The notes under the pieces were generated by a model that saw only the letters and a program-made list of their open reading frames with translations, ran no database searches and was not told where the DNA came from. The position numbers and the translations under genes were made by a program. DNA of 64,000 bases. Origin: Fervidicoccus fontis Kam940. Its GTDB lineage: Archaea; Thermoproteota; Thermoprotei_A; Sulfolobales; Fervidicoccaceae. Below, piece by piece: positions 1-8,968 of the stretch. Each line of letters opens with the position of its first letter. The stretch's first letter is position 1. The DNA lies in assembly GCF_000258425.1 (NCBI RefSeq), contig NC_017461.1, positions 310,001 to 374,000 of the forward strand, given 5' to 3'.

Positions 1-1
1 T

Positions 2-1168
2 GAATATTGGGAAACCTTGGCTGGAAAGTATGGTCCAGAAGCTGAAAACAAGCTAATTTGGAGATTTAAGGATCCTTTTAGTGAAAAAGAGTATGCTTTA
101 AGATACGACTTAACTGTACCATTAGCTAGGTATGTAGCATCACATCCTGAGCTTCAGCTACCTTTTAAAAGGCACCAAATTAGCTATGTATGGAGACATG
201 AAGAACCACAGAGAGGAAGATATAGAGAATTCCTTCAGGCAGATATCGATACAGTAGGTTCAAAATTTGTAGAATCTGATGCCGAAATAATAAATACAAT
301 GAGTTTAGTTCTAGAAGAGCTTGGCTTAGACGACTTTATAGTTAAGATTAACCATAGAAAAATCCTTTATATAATATTCGAAAAAAGACTTGGAAGTAAC
401 GTGACGTCAGTTTTGAGAGCTATTGATAAACTAGATAAAATAGGAATTGATGGAGTTATATTAGAATTGCAGAAAATTGGGTTGGACGAATCCAGTATAA
501 ATTGGATTATAAATCTCATAAGCAACAGAGATTCGATAGATAACTTAGAAAACATAAAAAAGAATCTCGTCGAATTCGATTTTTCGCTCGAAGATCCATT
601 AAATGAGCTAATAGAATTTAGAGAGTTTTTGGCTCATAGAAAACATATAGTGTTCGATTTAAGTCTTGTAAGAGGGTTGGATTATTACACTGGCATTATA
701 TTTGAAATTTCTCTGGAAAAGGGAAGTCCTGGTTCGATAGCAGGAGGAGGCAGATATGACAATCTTATTAAGATGTTTAAAGGAAGCGATCTTCCAGCTA
801 CAGGGGGTAGTCTGGGCATAGAAAGAATTTTTGATGTACTTGAAGAAAGAAATATAACGAGTAAATTTAAGAAGAAAAATAAGGTTTTTATTATCACTTT
901 AAATGAAGATAGCTATAAATACGCATGGAACTTTTCATATGAGCTAAGAACAAGAGGTATTAAAACTGAAATTGATTTAATGAGAAGGAATGTTGATAAA
1001 CAGAAGAAGAAAGGTGCTTCTGAAAATATTTTATTCCATGTATATATAGGCAAGAAAGAAAAAGAAGGAAGATACATAACCATTGTAGAAAGAGATACAG
1101 GTAAAAGGCTAGAGCTTCCTTATGATAAGGCAATTGATTACATATTGATTCAATTAAAAGAGAGGTAA
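2..1168 (+). CDS. hisS: Histidyl-tRNA synthetase, 5' end cut off
   Basis: Class II aminoacyl-tRNA synthetase that charges tRNA-His in the cytoplasm. The reading frame is open from base 2, and the first codons (EYWETLAGKYG) belong to the catalytic core, so the N-terminus lies outside the window. Visible family marks are the motif 2 region (YVWRHEEPQRGRYREF), the HisA motif (LVRGLDYYTG), a GGGRYDNL stretch, motif 3 (GGSLGIERI) and a C-terminal anticodon-binding domain rich in Lys. A FeoA-type gene follows after 8 bases and may be co-transcribed. Identity is very secure; only the start is missing. Confidence 0.96.
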   Translation, partial: EYWETLAGKYGPEAENKLIWRFKDPFSEKEYALRYDLTVPLARYVASHPELQLPFKRHQISYVWRHEEPQRGRYREFLQADIDTVGSKFVESDAEIINTMSLVLEELGLDDFIVKINHRKILYIIFEKRLGSNVTSVLRAIDKLDKIGIDGVILELQKIGLDESSINWIINLISNRDSIDNLENIKKNLVEFDFSLEDPLNELIEFREFLAHRKHIVFDLSLVRGLDYYTGIIFEISLEKGSPGSIAGGGRYDNLIKMFKGSDLPATGGSLGIERIFDVLEERNITSKFKKKNKVFIITLNEDSYKYAWNFSYELRTRGIKTEIDLMRRNVDKQKKKGASENILFHVYIGKKEKEGRYITIVERDTGKRLELPYDKAIDYILIQLKER

Positions 1169-1176
1169 ATGTAAAG

Positions 1177-1401
1177 ATGAAGAGGTTAATAGATGTAAGA
1201 GAAGGAGAAAAAGTAAAAATTGTTAGAATTGATGCTGGCGAAGAAGCTGTAAAAAAACTTTTGAGATTGGGAATTATTCCAGGAACCGAGGTTGAAGTTA
1301 TAAAAAACAATTATGGTCCTTTGCTTGTAAAAATAAGAGATTTAAATATTGCAATCGGTAGGGGGATTTCTCAAAAAATATTGGTTGAAGAAACGCAATG
1401 A
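1177..1401 (+). CDS. FeoA-domain protein (74 aa)
   Basis: Small beta-barrel protein of the FeoA/SH3-like family. The sequence shows the family pattern in which a Gly-rich turn follows a helix (KKLLRLGIIPGTEVEVI) and the chain ends with a conserved Gly-Arg-Gly (AIGRGISQKI). FeoA proteins are cytoplasmic partners of the ferrous iron transporter FeoB or C-terminal parts of DtxR regulators. No feoB lies nearby, so the iron role is inferred from the family only. It starts 9 bases after the hisS stop and ends about 40 bases before the convergent porB. Confidence 0.8.
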   Translation: MKRLIDVREGEKVKIVRIDAGEEAVKKLLRLGIIPGTEVEVIKNNYGPLLVKIRDLNIAIGRGISQKILVEETQ

Positions 1402-1444
1402 TGTTATTCTTCAAAATTTTAATTAAAAAATTTGTTTATGGATT

Positions 1445-2311
1445 TTATAATAATTTTTTAATCCATTCAATGTTATTATCTCTCATCCTTTGGATTTCTA
1501 AAATCCCTTCTCCGTTTATATTGCTAAATCTTCTTTGGATTTTAATATAATCTTCAATAGGTTTAATTTTTCCTTCTTTTATTACAGGCATGCTAGGACC
1601 TGAAACTCTCAACTTGTTATCAAAGTACTCATAGAGTATCCACATGCCAGTCTCTACAGCCAGTCTTGCTACTTCTACGGTTTTCGATGCATCAAATCTC
1701 CATCCTACAGGACAAGGAGAATGTAACTGAATAAATCTAAATCCTCTAATTTCTTGAGCTTTTTTAAGTTTTTGATAAAGATCTTGCGGATATGCAATGC
1801 TTGCAGTAGCGACATATGGAACATTATGAGCAATCATTATTCTTGCTACATCTTTTTTAGGTTCGCTCTTTCCATATACGGGAGTTGTAGTTGTCCAAGC
1901 CTTTATTGGTGTAGAACTGCTTCTTTGTATTCCTGTATTCATATATGCTTCATTATCATACATTATATATATTATGTCTTCGTTTCTTTCTGCAGCCCCA
2001 CTTAGTGATGCCATACCAATGTCTGCAGTACCACCATCTCCAGCCCAAACTATAACTTGTGTATCCTCTAAGCCTCTTTGTTTTAGGGCTTCTCTCAAAC
2101 CGCTGGCTACGCTTGCTGAACTGGCAAATGGTGTATGAACAATATTCATTTTTAAACTGCTATATGGATATGTTCCAACGACAACTGATGTGCAACATGC
2201 AGGGATAACCAAGACAGCATTACCGTTAAATGCTGCAGCAACAGTCTTTAGTCCGATGGGTATTGGACATCCAGGGCAAGCTGCATCTCCTGGAAGAACA
2301 TGCTCTCTCAT
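1445..2311 (-). CDS. porB: Pyruvate:ferredoxin oxidoreductase, beta subunit
   Basis: TPP-binding subunit that, with alpha, gamma and delta, oxidises pyruvate (or a related 2-oxoacid) to acyl-CoA and CO2 and reduces ferredoxin. It carries the Cys pair CPGCP (C12, C15) for a [4Fe-4S] cluster and the TPP/Mg motif GDGGTADIGM near residues 91-100. It is last in the gamma-delta-alpha-beta operon. The ATG at 2311 is preceded in frame by codons for NKPPIPYQ, which resembles the conserved start of family members, so translation may begin earlier at a rare codon overlapping the end of porA. Substrate specificity cannot be read from sequence alone. Confidence 0.93.
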   Translation of the reverse strand: MREHVLPGDAACPGCPIPIGLKTVAAAFNGNAVLVIPACCTSVVVGTYPYSSLKMNIVHTPFASSASVASGLREALKQRGLEDTQVIVWAGDGGTADIGMASLSGAAERNEDIIYIMYDNEAYMNTGIQRSSSTPIKAWTTTTPVYGKSEPKKDVARIMIAHNVPYVATASIAYPQDLYQKLKKAQEIRGFRFIQLHSPCPVGWRFDASKTVEVARLAVETGMWILYEYFDNKLRVSGPSMPVIKEGKIKPIEDYIKIQRRFSNINGEGILEIQRMRDNNIEWIKKLL

Positions 2312-2330
2312 TTGATACGGTATTGGTGGT

Positions 2331-3545
2331 TTATTCGAAGCTGAAATTGTTCATCACCCCTTTATGATACCATACAACTTTATTCGATTCATCACCTGAT
2401 TCATATTGCTTCAAAAATGACCTGAAAATTTCGTAAAAGTCTTTTAATGTCATATCGACTCCTCCTATTCCGGCAATAACATTATGTACAACATTAATTT
2501 TGCTAGAAGCTAAATGCAAACTACTTATGACATCTTGATATATTGAGCCAGTACTTCCATAACTGATGCTTCTATCGAATACAATAGTCATTTTTGAATT
2601 AAATAGATACTTTTTATAGTCCTCTGTTGGCATCGGTCTGAAGTACCTTACCCTTAACAATCCAACAGGATAACCTTCACTTCTCAAGACATTAACTGCT
2701 TCAATAGCATCTCCGCTCCAAGCACCCATAGTTACCATCATATATTTTGCATCCTCACATTTATAACAGGCGGTAAGTCCGCCATAGCTTCTCCCAAAAA
2801 TCTTTCCATATTCTGAATCAATTTCTTTAGCTTTCTTATATACGTTCATCATCGATTTCTGCATATCCATAAACATTTCTTCAGTACCTTCAGGAAGAGT
2901 CATGTTTCCAATAGCTATTGGGTTTTTAGGATCAATAGTGTACGGCTGAGCTCTTTCTCCCACAAAATCTTCAGCTTCTCTCTCGTCTGGCAATATTACA
3001 GGCATATAAGTTCCTCCTAGTACAAATCCTTCTAATCCAACTATAACAGGAAGATATATATCTGGATCTTCGCTAAGTTTAAATGCCTGCAAAGTCAAGT
3101 CTAAAACTTCCTGATTATCCATTCCAAATGTCATTATCCATCCTGTATCTCTTTGATCCATGTAGTCGGAATGATCAGGCCAAATATTCCAAGGAAGTCC
3201 AATTGTTCTTGTTACTATTGCCATTACTACAGGTATTCTGCTTCTTGATACCCAGTGCAACCATTCGTGCATATAAAGCAATCCATGGCTTGAAGTTGCA
3301 GTAAAAGCTCTTGCACCTCCTAATGCTGCTCCAAACGTTGCTGCAAGAGCACTGTGCTCAGACTCAACTTTTATTATTCTCGCTTTTAATTCCCCTCTTT
3401 CTACAAATTCAGATAGTTTTTCAATTATTGCTGTTTGAGGTGTAATGGGATAGGCCGATATGACAGAAGCTTTTGATAATTTAACTCCATAAGCAACTGA
3501 ATGATTTCCACTTAAAACTTTTTTATTGATATTTTTAGAACTCAT
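2331..3545 (-). CDS. porA: Pyruvate:ferredoxin oxidoreductase, alpha subunit
   Basis: Pyrimidine-binding and transketolase-C subunit of the 2-oxoacid:ferredoxin oxidoreductase. The N-terminal region has the family signature SAYPITPQTAIIEKLSE, and the later part (RVRYFRPMP, then FDRSISYGSTG) matches the PorA C-terminal domain. A longer reading frame exists, but the ATG at 3545 is chosen: it overlaps the porD stop (ATGA) and has a GAGGTG ribosome site a few bases upstream. This gives 404 residues, the usual length. It sits between porD and porB and is surely co-translated with both. Confidence 0.94.
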   Translation of the reverse strand: MSSKNINKKVLSGNHSVAYGVKLSKASVISAYPITPQTAIIEKLSEFVERGELKARIIKVESEHSALAATFGAALGGARAFTATSSHGLLYMHEWLHWVSRSRIPVVMAIVTRTIGLPWNIWPDHSDYMDQRDTGWIMTFGMDNQEVLDLTLQAFKLSEDPDIYLPVIVGLEGFVLGGTYMPVILPDEREAEDFVGERAQPYTIDPKNPIAIGNMTLPEGTEEMFMDMQKSMMNVYKKAKEIDSEYGKIFGRSYGGLTACYKCEDAKYMMVTMGAWSGDAIEAVNVLRSEGYPVGLLRVRYFRPMPTEDYKKYLFNSKMTIVFDRSISYGSTGSIYQDVISSLHLASSKINVVHNVIAGIGGVDMTLKDFYEIFRSFLKQYESGDESNKVVWYHKGVMNNFSFE

Positions 3546-3838
3546 TTTAACACCTCTGAAGATTGTTCTGGAACCATAGTAATTGCTTTTACTGGGCAGA
3601 CATTCATGCAGATTCCGCATCCCTTGCAATATTCGTAATTTATTGTCGCTCCTGTGTCTTTTTCGACCCTAATAGCGTTTACAGGGCAATAAGTTTCGCA
3701 AAGCATGCATCTTGTGCATTTTTTGATATCAACTATTGGTCTTTCAGTCCTCCACTCGCCTGTTTTCCCTGCTGCACCCTCTTTTGGATAGGATATAGGC
3801 AATTTGCTCTTTGAAGGAATAATTTTTAAATTACTCAT
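3542..3838 (-). CDS. porD: Pyruvate:ferredoxin oxidoreductase, delta subunit (2x[4Fe-4S])
   Basis: Ferredoxin-like subunit that passes electrons from the TPP site to free ferredoxin. Two classical cluster motifs are visible, CTRCMLCETYCP and CKGCGICMNVCP, with the Cys-Pro endings expected for two [4Fe-4S] clusters. At 98 residues it has normal PorD length. It overlaps porG by 8 bases upstream and porA by 4 bases downstream, so the four por genes form one translationally coupled operon. Confidence 0.95.
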   Translation of the reverse strand: MSNLKIIPSKSKLPISYPKEGAAGKTGEWRTERPIVDIKKCTRCMLCETYCPVNAIRVEKDTGATINYEYCKGCGICMNVCPVKAITMVPEQSSEVLK

Positions 3839-4427
3839 TTTTTATTTCACCCATTTCCTTTAAGCTTTCATAAGCAACTTTTACCGCTTTTTTATTCTTT
3901 TCCGCAATCTGACCTTCGAAGTTTTCATCTATTGCATTTAATAGAGAATCTAGTTTTATTATTCCGAGGATTTTTATGAAAGCTCCCAATATGCTTGTAT
4001 TTACTAGAGGCCACCCTGCCATTACTAAGCCCTCATTTTTTGCTATAGCATTGGCATCAACAGTATAAACTTTAACATTTTCTATAAAGTTCAAGTATTT
4101 TTTTAGGTCATTTAGATTGATTAATGAAGCATTAATTAACAGATTTCCATTTTTCCTAATTTTAATATCTTTTAGCTTTGGCAAAACAGCTCTATCTAAA
4201 ACTACTAGACTATCCACTTCAAAAAACATTCCATGTTTGTATATTACACTATCGCTTATCCTGCTGAAAGCCATTACTGGAGCTCCTCTTCTTTCCGCTC
4301 CGTAAAATGCAAAGGCTTGAGAATAGAAGTTTTCATATGATGCTGCAGCCGCTAAAAGTTCAGAAGATGTAACTGCTCCTTGCCCTCCTCTTCCATAAAA
4401 TATAATTTCTTGCAACAATATTCTCAA
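3831..4427 (-). CDS. porG: Pyruvate:ferredoxin oxidoreductase, gamma subunit
   Basis: First gene of the por operon. The gamma subunit is recognised from the N-terminal GRGGQGAVTSSELLA motif and the FYGAERRGAPV segment that are standard in PorG/VorG proteins. The start shown is a TTG at 4427; other in-frame TTG codons (near 4418 and 4415) lie about 5 to 8 bases behind a GGTTGAG stretch and are equally possible. The upstream 300 bases are non-coding and should hold the operon promoter. Confidence 0.92.
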   Translation of the reverse strand: MRILLQEIIFYGRGGQGAVTSSELLAAAASYENFYSQAFAFYGAERRGAPVMAFSRISDSVIYKHGMFFEVDSLVVLDRAVLPKLKDIKIRKNGNLLINASLINLNDLKKYLNFIENVKVYTVDANAIAKNEGLVMAGWPLVNTSILGAFIKILGIIKLDSLLNAIDENFEGQIAEKNKKAVKVAYESLKEMGEIKNE

Positions 4428-4736
4428 CCTTTTTTATTTCGAATGATTATTATCATTAATCACTTAAAAATTTTTTGTTAAAACTACTAATTTTTAAAAA
4501 TTAGATACTAAACGTTGTTTTTATATTAAAAATATCTCTAATTAAGGCGTAAAATTAGTTTACCGAATTTGTTCAGATATTTCTGTTTATCTTAAAAGAT
4601 ATAGTAAGATAATATTTTTGAAAAATTTTAAGTTAATCTTTTCTGAACCCGCAAAGAGAATTTTTCAAATCTTATAAAATCTCAATTGATTAAAAAATAT
4701 AAGATAGTGATCATTTTCCAAAATATTAAATAACGA
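4428..4736. other. Intergenic, AT-rich, no gene seen
   Basis: About 310 bases between the por operon start and the flippase-like gene, which ends at 4737 on the same strand. It is strongly AT-rich, with several TATA-like stretches on the minus strand that could drive porG. No ORF, RNA gene or clear repeat was recognised. Confidence 0.5.
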
Positions 4737-5720
4737 TCATACATACTCAAGAGATCTTTTAAAATTCTCTTTAAATATACTTCTTAGCTTGACGAAAAAC
4801 ACCATTGAAAAAGCTGCAGGTATTATAGAAACAAAGATATAGGAAAGCCTCCAAATCATCGCGTTTGCAACTCCAGTAGAAATTATCAGTGCATATTCAA
4901 AAAAACCGCTTCCTCCAGGTGTGGGATACAATTGTACCGAGTAACTCATAGAGTATGCAAATAATCCATTAATAACGTTTATTAAGCTTAAATCATAACT
5001 TGGATCTAGAACTAAAAAGCTAAATACATATATAATAATAATAAAAATTGTATATAATATTGCTCCTTTGTTAATCTCACTGCTTATTCCCTTTTTAACC
5101 AAATCTCTAAAATCTTTATATTTTTCTAAAAATATGCCAAATATTTTTGGAGTCAATCTTTTTTTGAAAAGTTTCCCAACAATTTTTACAAGAATATTTT
5201 CTTTTAAAACAAAACCTAAAAATATAAACAACCACAAGGAAATTGTAATAAGTGTTGAAATTAAGACTAAAATTGATGTTGGAAAAAAGACAATAGAGCC
5301 CACAAATGCAATCGCAGTTAAAATTATTGAGTCATAAAAAGTTTCCAGCAATCCAGATGAAATTGCTATCTGTATCGGAATACCTTCTAATGAAACAATC
5401 GTGGCAATTCTAGTCGGTTCAGAACCTATATTAGATACAGTTATCAATCCCATAAAGTCCCCCATAAATCTCGAAAGAAAAAGTGTTTTTAGTGAAACTT
5501 TCACCTTTAATTTATTAAATATAAACCTTAGCCTAAAGATCTTCATTGTTTCTGCGATAAATATTAGTAATGTAGAAAGGAGAAAACCTGTAGGATCTTC
5601 TAAAATTAGATAAATAAAATTTAAGCGAAACATTTTTATCAAAATAGTATAAATCGCTACAACGACAAAGATGCTGGAAACAGCAACTACCCAAATTATG
5701 TTGTTTTTTACTTTTTCCAA
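4737..5720 (-). CDS. Flippase-like / lysylphosphatidylglycerol synthase TM-region membrane protein
   Basis: Polytopic membrane protein of the UPF0104 / LPG-synthase transmembrane family, 327 residues, with about eight hydrophobic segments. Family marks are the conserved NIGSEPTR segment after the third helix and the PGGSGFFEYA motif near the C-terminus. Family members are proposed lipid or glycolipid flippases; the soluble transferase domain of bacterial MprF is absent, as usual in archaea. The start is a TTG behind GAGGT. It stands alone between two non-coding stretches, so context gives no substrate. Confidence 0.82.
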   Translation of the reverse strand: MEKVKNNIIWVVAVSSIFVVVAIYTILIKMFRLNFIYLILEDPTGFLLSTLLIFIAETMKIFRLRFIFNKLKVKVSLKTLFLSRFMGDFMGLITVSNIGSEPTRIATIVSLEGIPIQIAISSGLLETFYDSIILTAIAFVGSIVFFPTSILVLISTLITISLWLFIFLGFVLKENILVKIVGKLFKKRLTPKIFGIFLEKYKDFRDLVKKGISSEINKGAILYTIFIIIIYVFSFLVLDPSYDLSLINVINGLFAYSMSYSVQLYPTPGGSGFFEYALIISTGVANAMIWRLSYIFVSIIPAAFSMVFFVKLRSIFKENFKRSLEYV

Positions 5721-5943
5721 GGGATTAACCTCAATTTTTACTTAATTGCTTATTTGCTCTATATTTAGCATAAAATTAAAAATTAAAAAATATTTTGTTT
5801 CGAATATACAGCTTTTTTTCAAAATTTATTTAAGAAAATTTTCCAATTGTGAAAAGAGAAGAAATAAGAAGAGAATCGCCTTTAAGCTTTTCACCACGCT
5901 CTATGTCTTCTATCTTAAAGTTTAGCTAAATATGTTTACAACT

Positions 5944-5985
5944 GAAAGCCTTGCCCTTTATGGCAGGGAAGAGGTCAGATTATTG
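5944..5985 (+). mobile_element. Orphan right-end hairpin of an IS200/IS605-type (tnpB) element
   Basis: A GC-rich island in AT-rich DNA. Bases 5949-5955 and 5962-5968 form a perfect 7-bp stem (one G-U pair) with a six-base loop, followed by GAAGAGGTCAG. This layout, a GCCCTTTA-type hairpin then a short tail, is typical of the right end of archaeal IS200/IS605 elements and of the 3' end of TnpB guide (omega) RNA. No tnpB reading frame remains next to it, so it is a solo end or a deletion product. The assignment rests on pattern memory, not an alignment. Confidence 0.5.
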
Positions 5986-6004
5986 AAATGCTAATTTTTA
6001 AATT

Positions 6005-6925
6005 TTAATATCTTTTTTCTTTTGTATATGGTATTACCTCCTTTTCCAAAATTAGAATGCTTTCTTCAAATTGGGCAACTTCCCCATTTCCAGACTCAAT
6101 CAGCATTGGATATCCGATAGCTAACTTCTTTGAAACTAGTGTTGCTATATTTTTTCTGAAGGTATTTTTATCAATGTAATTTTTAAAGTATCTTTCATTA
6201 AATGGAAGCTCCTTAAATTCATCAAATATATATCTATAAAAATCTCTTAGGGTAGGTTCTAGCTTTTTCGTTTCATGAGGTGATTTTAAATTTAATGAAT
6301 AAATAGCAGTGAAGTTACTATCTATAACTACTCCTGCACCATTCGTAGCAAAAGGTTCAATTGCTATTGCAATATTCGGCTTTAATCTTCCGCTTACAAG
6401 TAAATTTTTTGTATTTGGAATAACAAGACCACTGTGCAATTTATAATTTTGCAATTCATGACCAGTTAAGTTCCTTATAGGCTTTGCTTCATAACTTATT
6501 ATTGTTTTTTCTATTATCTCACTTATTTCAGATATCTTTATTCCCGGTCTTATAATATCAATTGCCCTCTCTAATGCTTCTTTTGAAGCCATTAGGAGAT
6601 TTTCATTTTCACCTGAAAAATCTATGCTAAAAGCAGTATCGGCAATAAATCCATTTACATGCACACCAAGGTCTATTTTCAATATTCCATTTTCCGGTAT
6701 TATATCTTCAGAATCTAAAAGAGGAGAATAATGCGCCGCTACATGACCAAAGCTAAGATTACAGGGAAAAGCTAATTTTCCTCCTAGCTCTTGGATTTTT
6801 CCTTCAATCTTTTCTGCAAGTTCGAAAAAAGTCATCCCCGGCTTAGCTATGCTTCTCGCATATTTTTTCGCTTCTATGGAAATTTTTCCCGCATTAATAT
6901 ATGATTGAATCTCTTCTTCCTCCAT
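6005..6925 (-). CDS. map: Methionine aminopeptidase, type II
   Basis: Removes the initiator methionine from nascent proteins using two divalent metal ions. All five metal ligands of the pita-bread fold can be placed: D85 (KIDLGVH), D96 (IADTAFS), H156 (TGHELQ), E190 (AIEPFA) and E287 (AQFEES). The long insert between the last two ligands marks the archaeal/eukaryotic type II enzyme, and 306 residues is close to the usual length. The ATG follows GAGGAGTT at good spacing. It is convergent with nothing and probably monocistronic; the Lon-like gene ends 30 bases upstream on the same strand. Confidence 0.95.
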   Translation of the reverse strand: MEEEEIQSYINAGKISIEAKKYARSIAKPGMTFFELAEKIEGKIQELGGKLAFPCNLSFGHVAAHYSPLLDSEDIIPENGILKIDLGVHVNGFIADTAFSIDFSGENENLLMASKEALERAIDIIRPGIKISEISEIIEKTIISYEAKPIRNLTGHELQNYKLHSGLVIPNTKNLLVSGRLKPNIAIAIEPFATNGAGVVIDSNFTAIYSLNLKSPHETKKLEPTLRDFYRYIFDEFKELPFNERYFKNYIDKNTFRKNIATLVSKKLAIGYPMLIESGNGEVAQFEESILILEKEVIPYTKEKRY

Positions 6926-6955
6926 AACTCCTCACACGCTAAAAGCTAAAAATTA

Positions 6956-8968
6956 TTAAGTAGAAGATGGTTCTTTTTCTTTCTTTTTATTTAGAGCATA
7001 TGCTCCAGCAATGACAAACACGATAATCACAATAACAATAATCAAAATGATATATGCATTTGGAATCATAGTAGTTGACATCGTTGAAGAACTAGTTTGA
7101 GAGCCTGTTGTACTTAAAGTTTGTGGTTGTGTTTGAATTGTTATGTTCGACATGTTAATTCCGCTTAGCATTGAGAATAAGGATGCATAAATAGAACTTT
7201 CTACGGCCAGAGATATTGCACTAGTAAGGTAAGAAGAGTCCTTGGTTTGATTATATTGGGAAAGCAGATTTTGAACTTGTTGTAAATATGCAATTGAGAT
7301 CAAGCTTTTGTATGAAGAATTATTTAATATATTAGCTGCGTTATTAATTTCTGCAATTATATATTCTAACATATCGGTATCAAAAATCACATGAATATCT
7401 TTAGTGCTAGTGGCAATTACTTCTATACTGTAGTAGATCGCAGCTGGATAGTCGCCACTATAAAAGTAGTTCAAAGCATTATTGCACTCGTTAGAAATTA
7501 AATCAAGATCGGTAGATACACCAACATCATTAGCTAAGCTTTGATAGTATGTATATACCGATTTTGCATATTGAGTATAATAGTCAGCAACATAATATAA
7601 AGTTGAAGAAGTAATAGGTTCAGATGATACATTTGAAAGACTTAACCAATTCCTCGCTGAAATTACACTCATATTTGCAATTGCTAAATCAAAAGGATCT
7701 TGCAAAGTATACACATAGGTCATTTGAGATGGATTATAGTAAGAAACTACCGAACTAGCAGCTGCATTAAGAGATTGATTAGCAGTGTTTAATCTATCAA
7801 GCGATGCGATATAGCCTTCCATTCCAGTAATTGTAGTAATATTCACTTTTTTAATTTCAGAAAGGAGTGAATTATACGTTTGATTTATCTGGGTAATATA
7901 AGTAAAAATGTTCGTCTGATTTGTAGAAGTAGTGAGAATAATATAAAGCCCATCTAAGATTATGTCACTCTGATATATATTAGAAAGTGCACTATAGTAT
8001 TGTTTATTGCTCCAAAGTATTTGAGCGTTGCTATAAAGAGATGTGCTAGTATTTATGTACTGATTTACATAACTTATCAAATTGCTAGAATAAACTCCGC
8101 TTTTTAATAAATCGGTCACCTGTTTCATCGTTATATTGTAAATTTGCTCAAGTTGAGCTTTCCAATTATAAAAATATTGGACAACTTCTGGAGGGAAAGT
8201 TAAATTAAAGCCAAAATATCCTGGTTGTAAAGTAACATTGTTAAAGAAATAAGTCATAGCCTGTTGTATAGTTGATACTTCTATAACCTTTACACCAAGT
8301 TTCTCGCCTAGTTCTGTAACATTAATTTGCTGAGGCACATATCTTATTATCGTCCCAAAAGGAGTTGATTGCTCTACGGTCTTTTCCTCAGTTACAATTT
8401 CCTGCCCTACTGGAATCAAAAAGATCTTGTATCCAGCCTCCGCTGCAGCTTGTAATTTTTCTGGTATACCGCCTACTGGACCAATTGTCCCATCAGGGTT
8501 TATCATTCCCGTCATTGCAACATTGGTATTAGGAGTAAGATTTAATAAAGCCGATATTATTCCAATCGTCATAATAGCACCTGCACTAGGTCCTCCTACA
8601 ATATAGCTGGGAGATTTTATTGAAATGAAGTAATCATATTTTTTATAGTCAATTCCCAAAATGCTTGTTGCCACGAGAACAGCGATCCTTGCTGCAGATT
8701 GTGTGTCTATTTCAGTCGCAGGATCTGCGGAAAAGTATACTTCTCCTGTTCCAGGGTATGCCACAGTTACAGTTAGATTTGTGACTACTCCAGTATTGCT
8801 AGAAGTTACTGCTAATGCTGGCAGTGACACTTTAGTTAAATAATTATAATTAAACGTTTCTATAGAGCTTGCGTTGGGAATTAAAATGCTGGAGTTAAGA
8901 GAAATAAATAAAAGAATCACGATCCCGAAAGCTTTTTCAAAAAAATTCAAAAAAATCACCCTCGTCAT
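6956..8968 (-). CDS. Membrane-anchored extracellular Lon-like (S16) serine protease
   Basis: A 670-residue protein with an N-terminal signal or anchor helix (about residues 10-32), a Lon-type proteolytic domain (about 45-240), a long helical region rich in Asn, Ser and Tyr with many N-glycosylation sequons, and a C-terminal membrane helix (about 638-660) followed by a Lys-rich tail. The Ser-Lys dyad is visible as Ser128 in GGPSAGA and Lys171 in GGIPEK. There is no AAA ATPase domain, so this is the ATP-independent archaeal type (COG1750) acting outside the membrane. Its ATG overlaps the stop of the upstream nucleotidyltransferase gene (ATGA). Confidence 0.88.
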   Translation of the reverse strand: MTRVIFLNFFEKAFGIVILLFISLNSSILIPNASSIETFNYNYLTKVSLPALAVTSSNTGVVTNLTVTVAYPGTGEVYFSADPATEIDTQSAARIAVLVATSILGIDYKKYDYFISIKSPSYIVGGPSAGAIMTIGIISALLNLTPNTNVAMTGMINPDGTIGPVGGIPEKLQAAAEAGYKIFLIPVGQEIVTEEKTVEQSTPFGTIIRYVPQQINVTELGEKLGVKVIEVSTIQQAMTYFFNNVTLQPGYFGFNLTFPPEVVQYFYNWKAQLEQIYNITMKQVTDLLKSGVYSSNLISYVNQYINTSTSLYSNAQILWSNKQYYSALSNIYQSDIILDGLYIILTTSTNQTNIFTYITQINQTYNSLLSEIKKVNITTITGMEGYIASLDRLNTANQSLNAAASSVVSYYNPSQMTYVYTLQDPFDLAIANMSVISARNWLSLSNVSSEPITSSTLYYVADYYTQYAKSVYTYYQSLANDVGVSTDLDLISNECNNALNYFYSGDYPAAIYYSIEVIATSTKDIHVIFDTDMLEYIIAEINNAANILNNSSYKSLISIAYLQQVQNLLSQYNQTKDSSYLTSAISLAVESSIYASLFSMLSGINMSNITIQTQPQTLSTTGSQTSSSTMSTTMIPNAYIILIIVIVIIVFVIAGAYALNKKKEKEPSST

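Noticed and set aside
2331-3629. Longer porA frame beginning inside porD
   Set aside because: The extra residues are the other-frame reading of the ferredoxin gene; the ATG at 3545 with GAGGTG and the ATGA overlap is far better.
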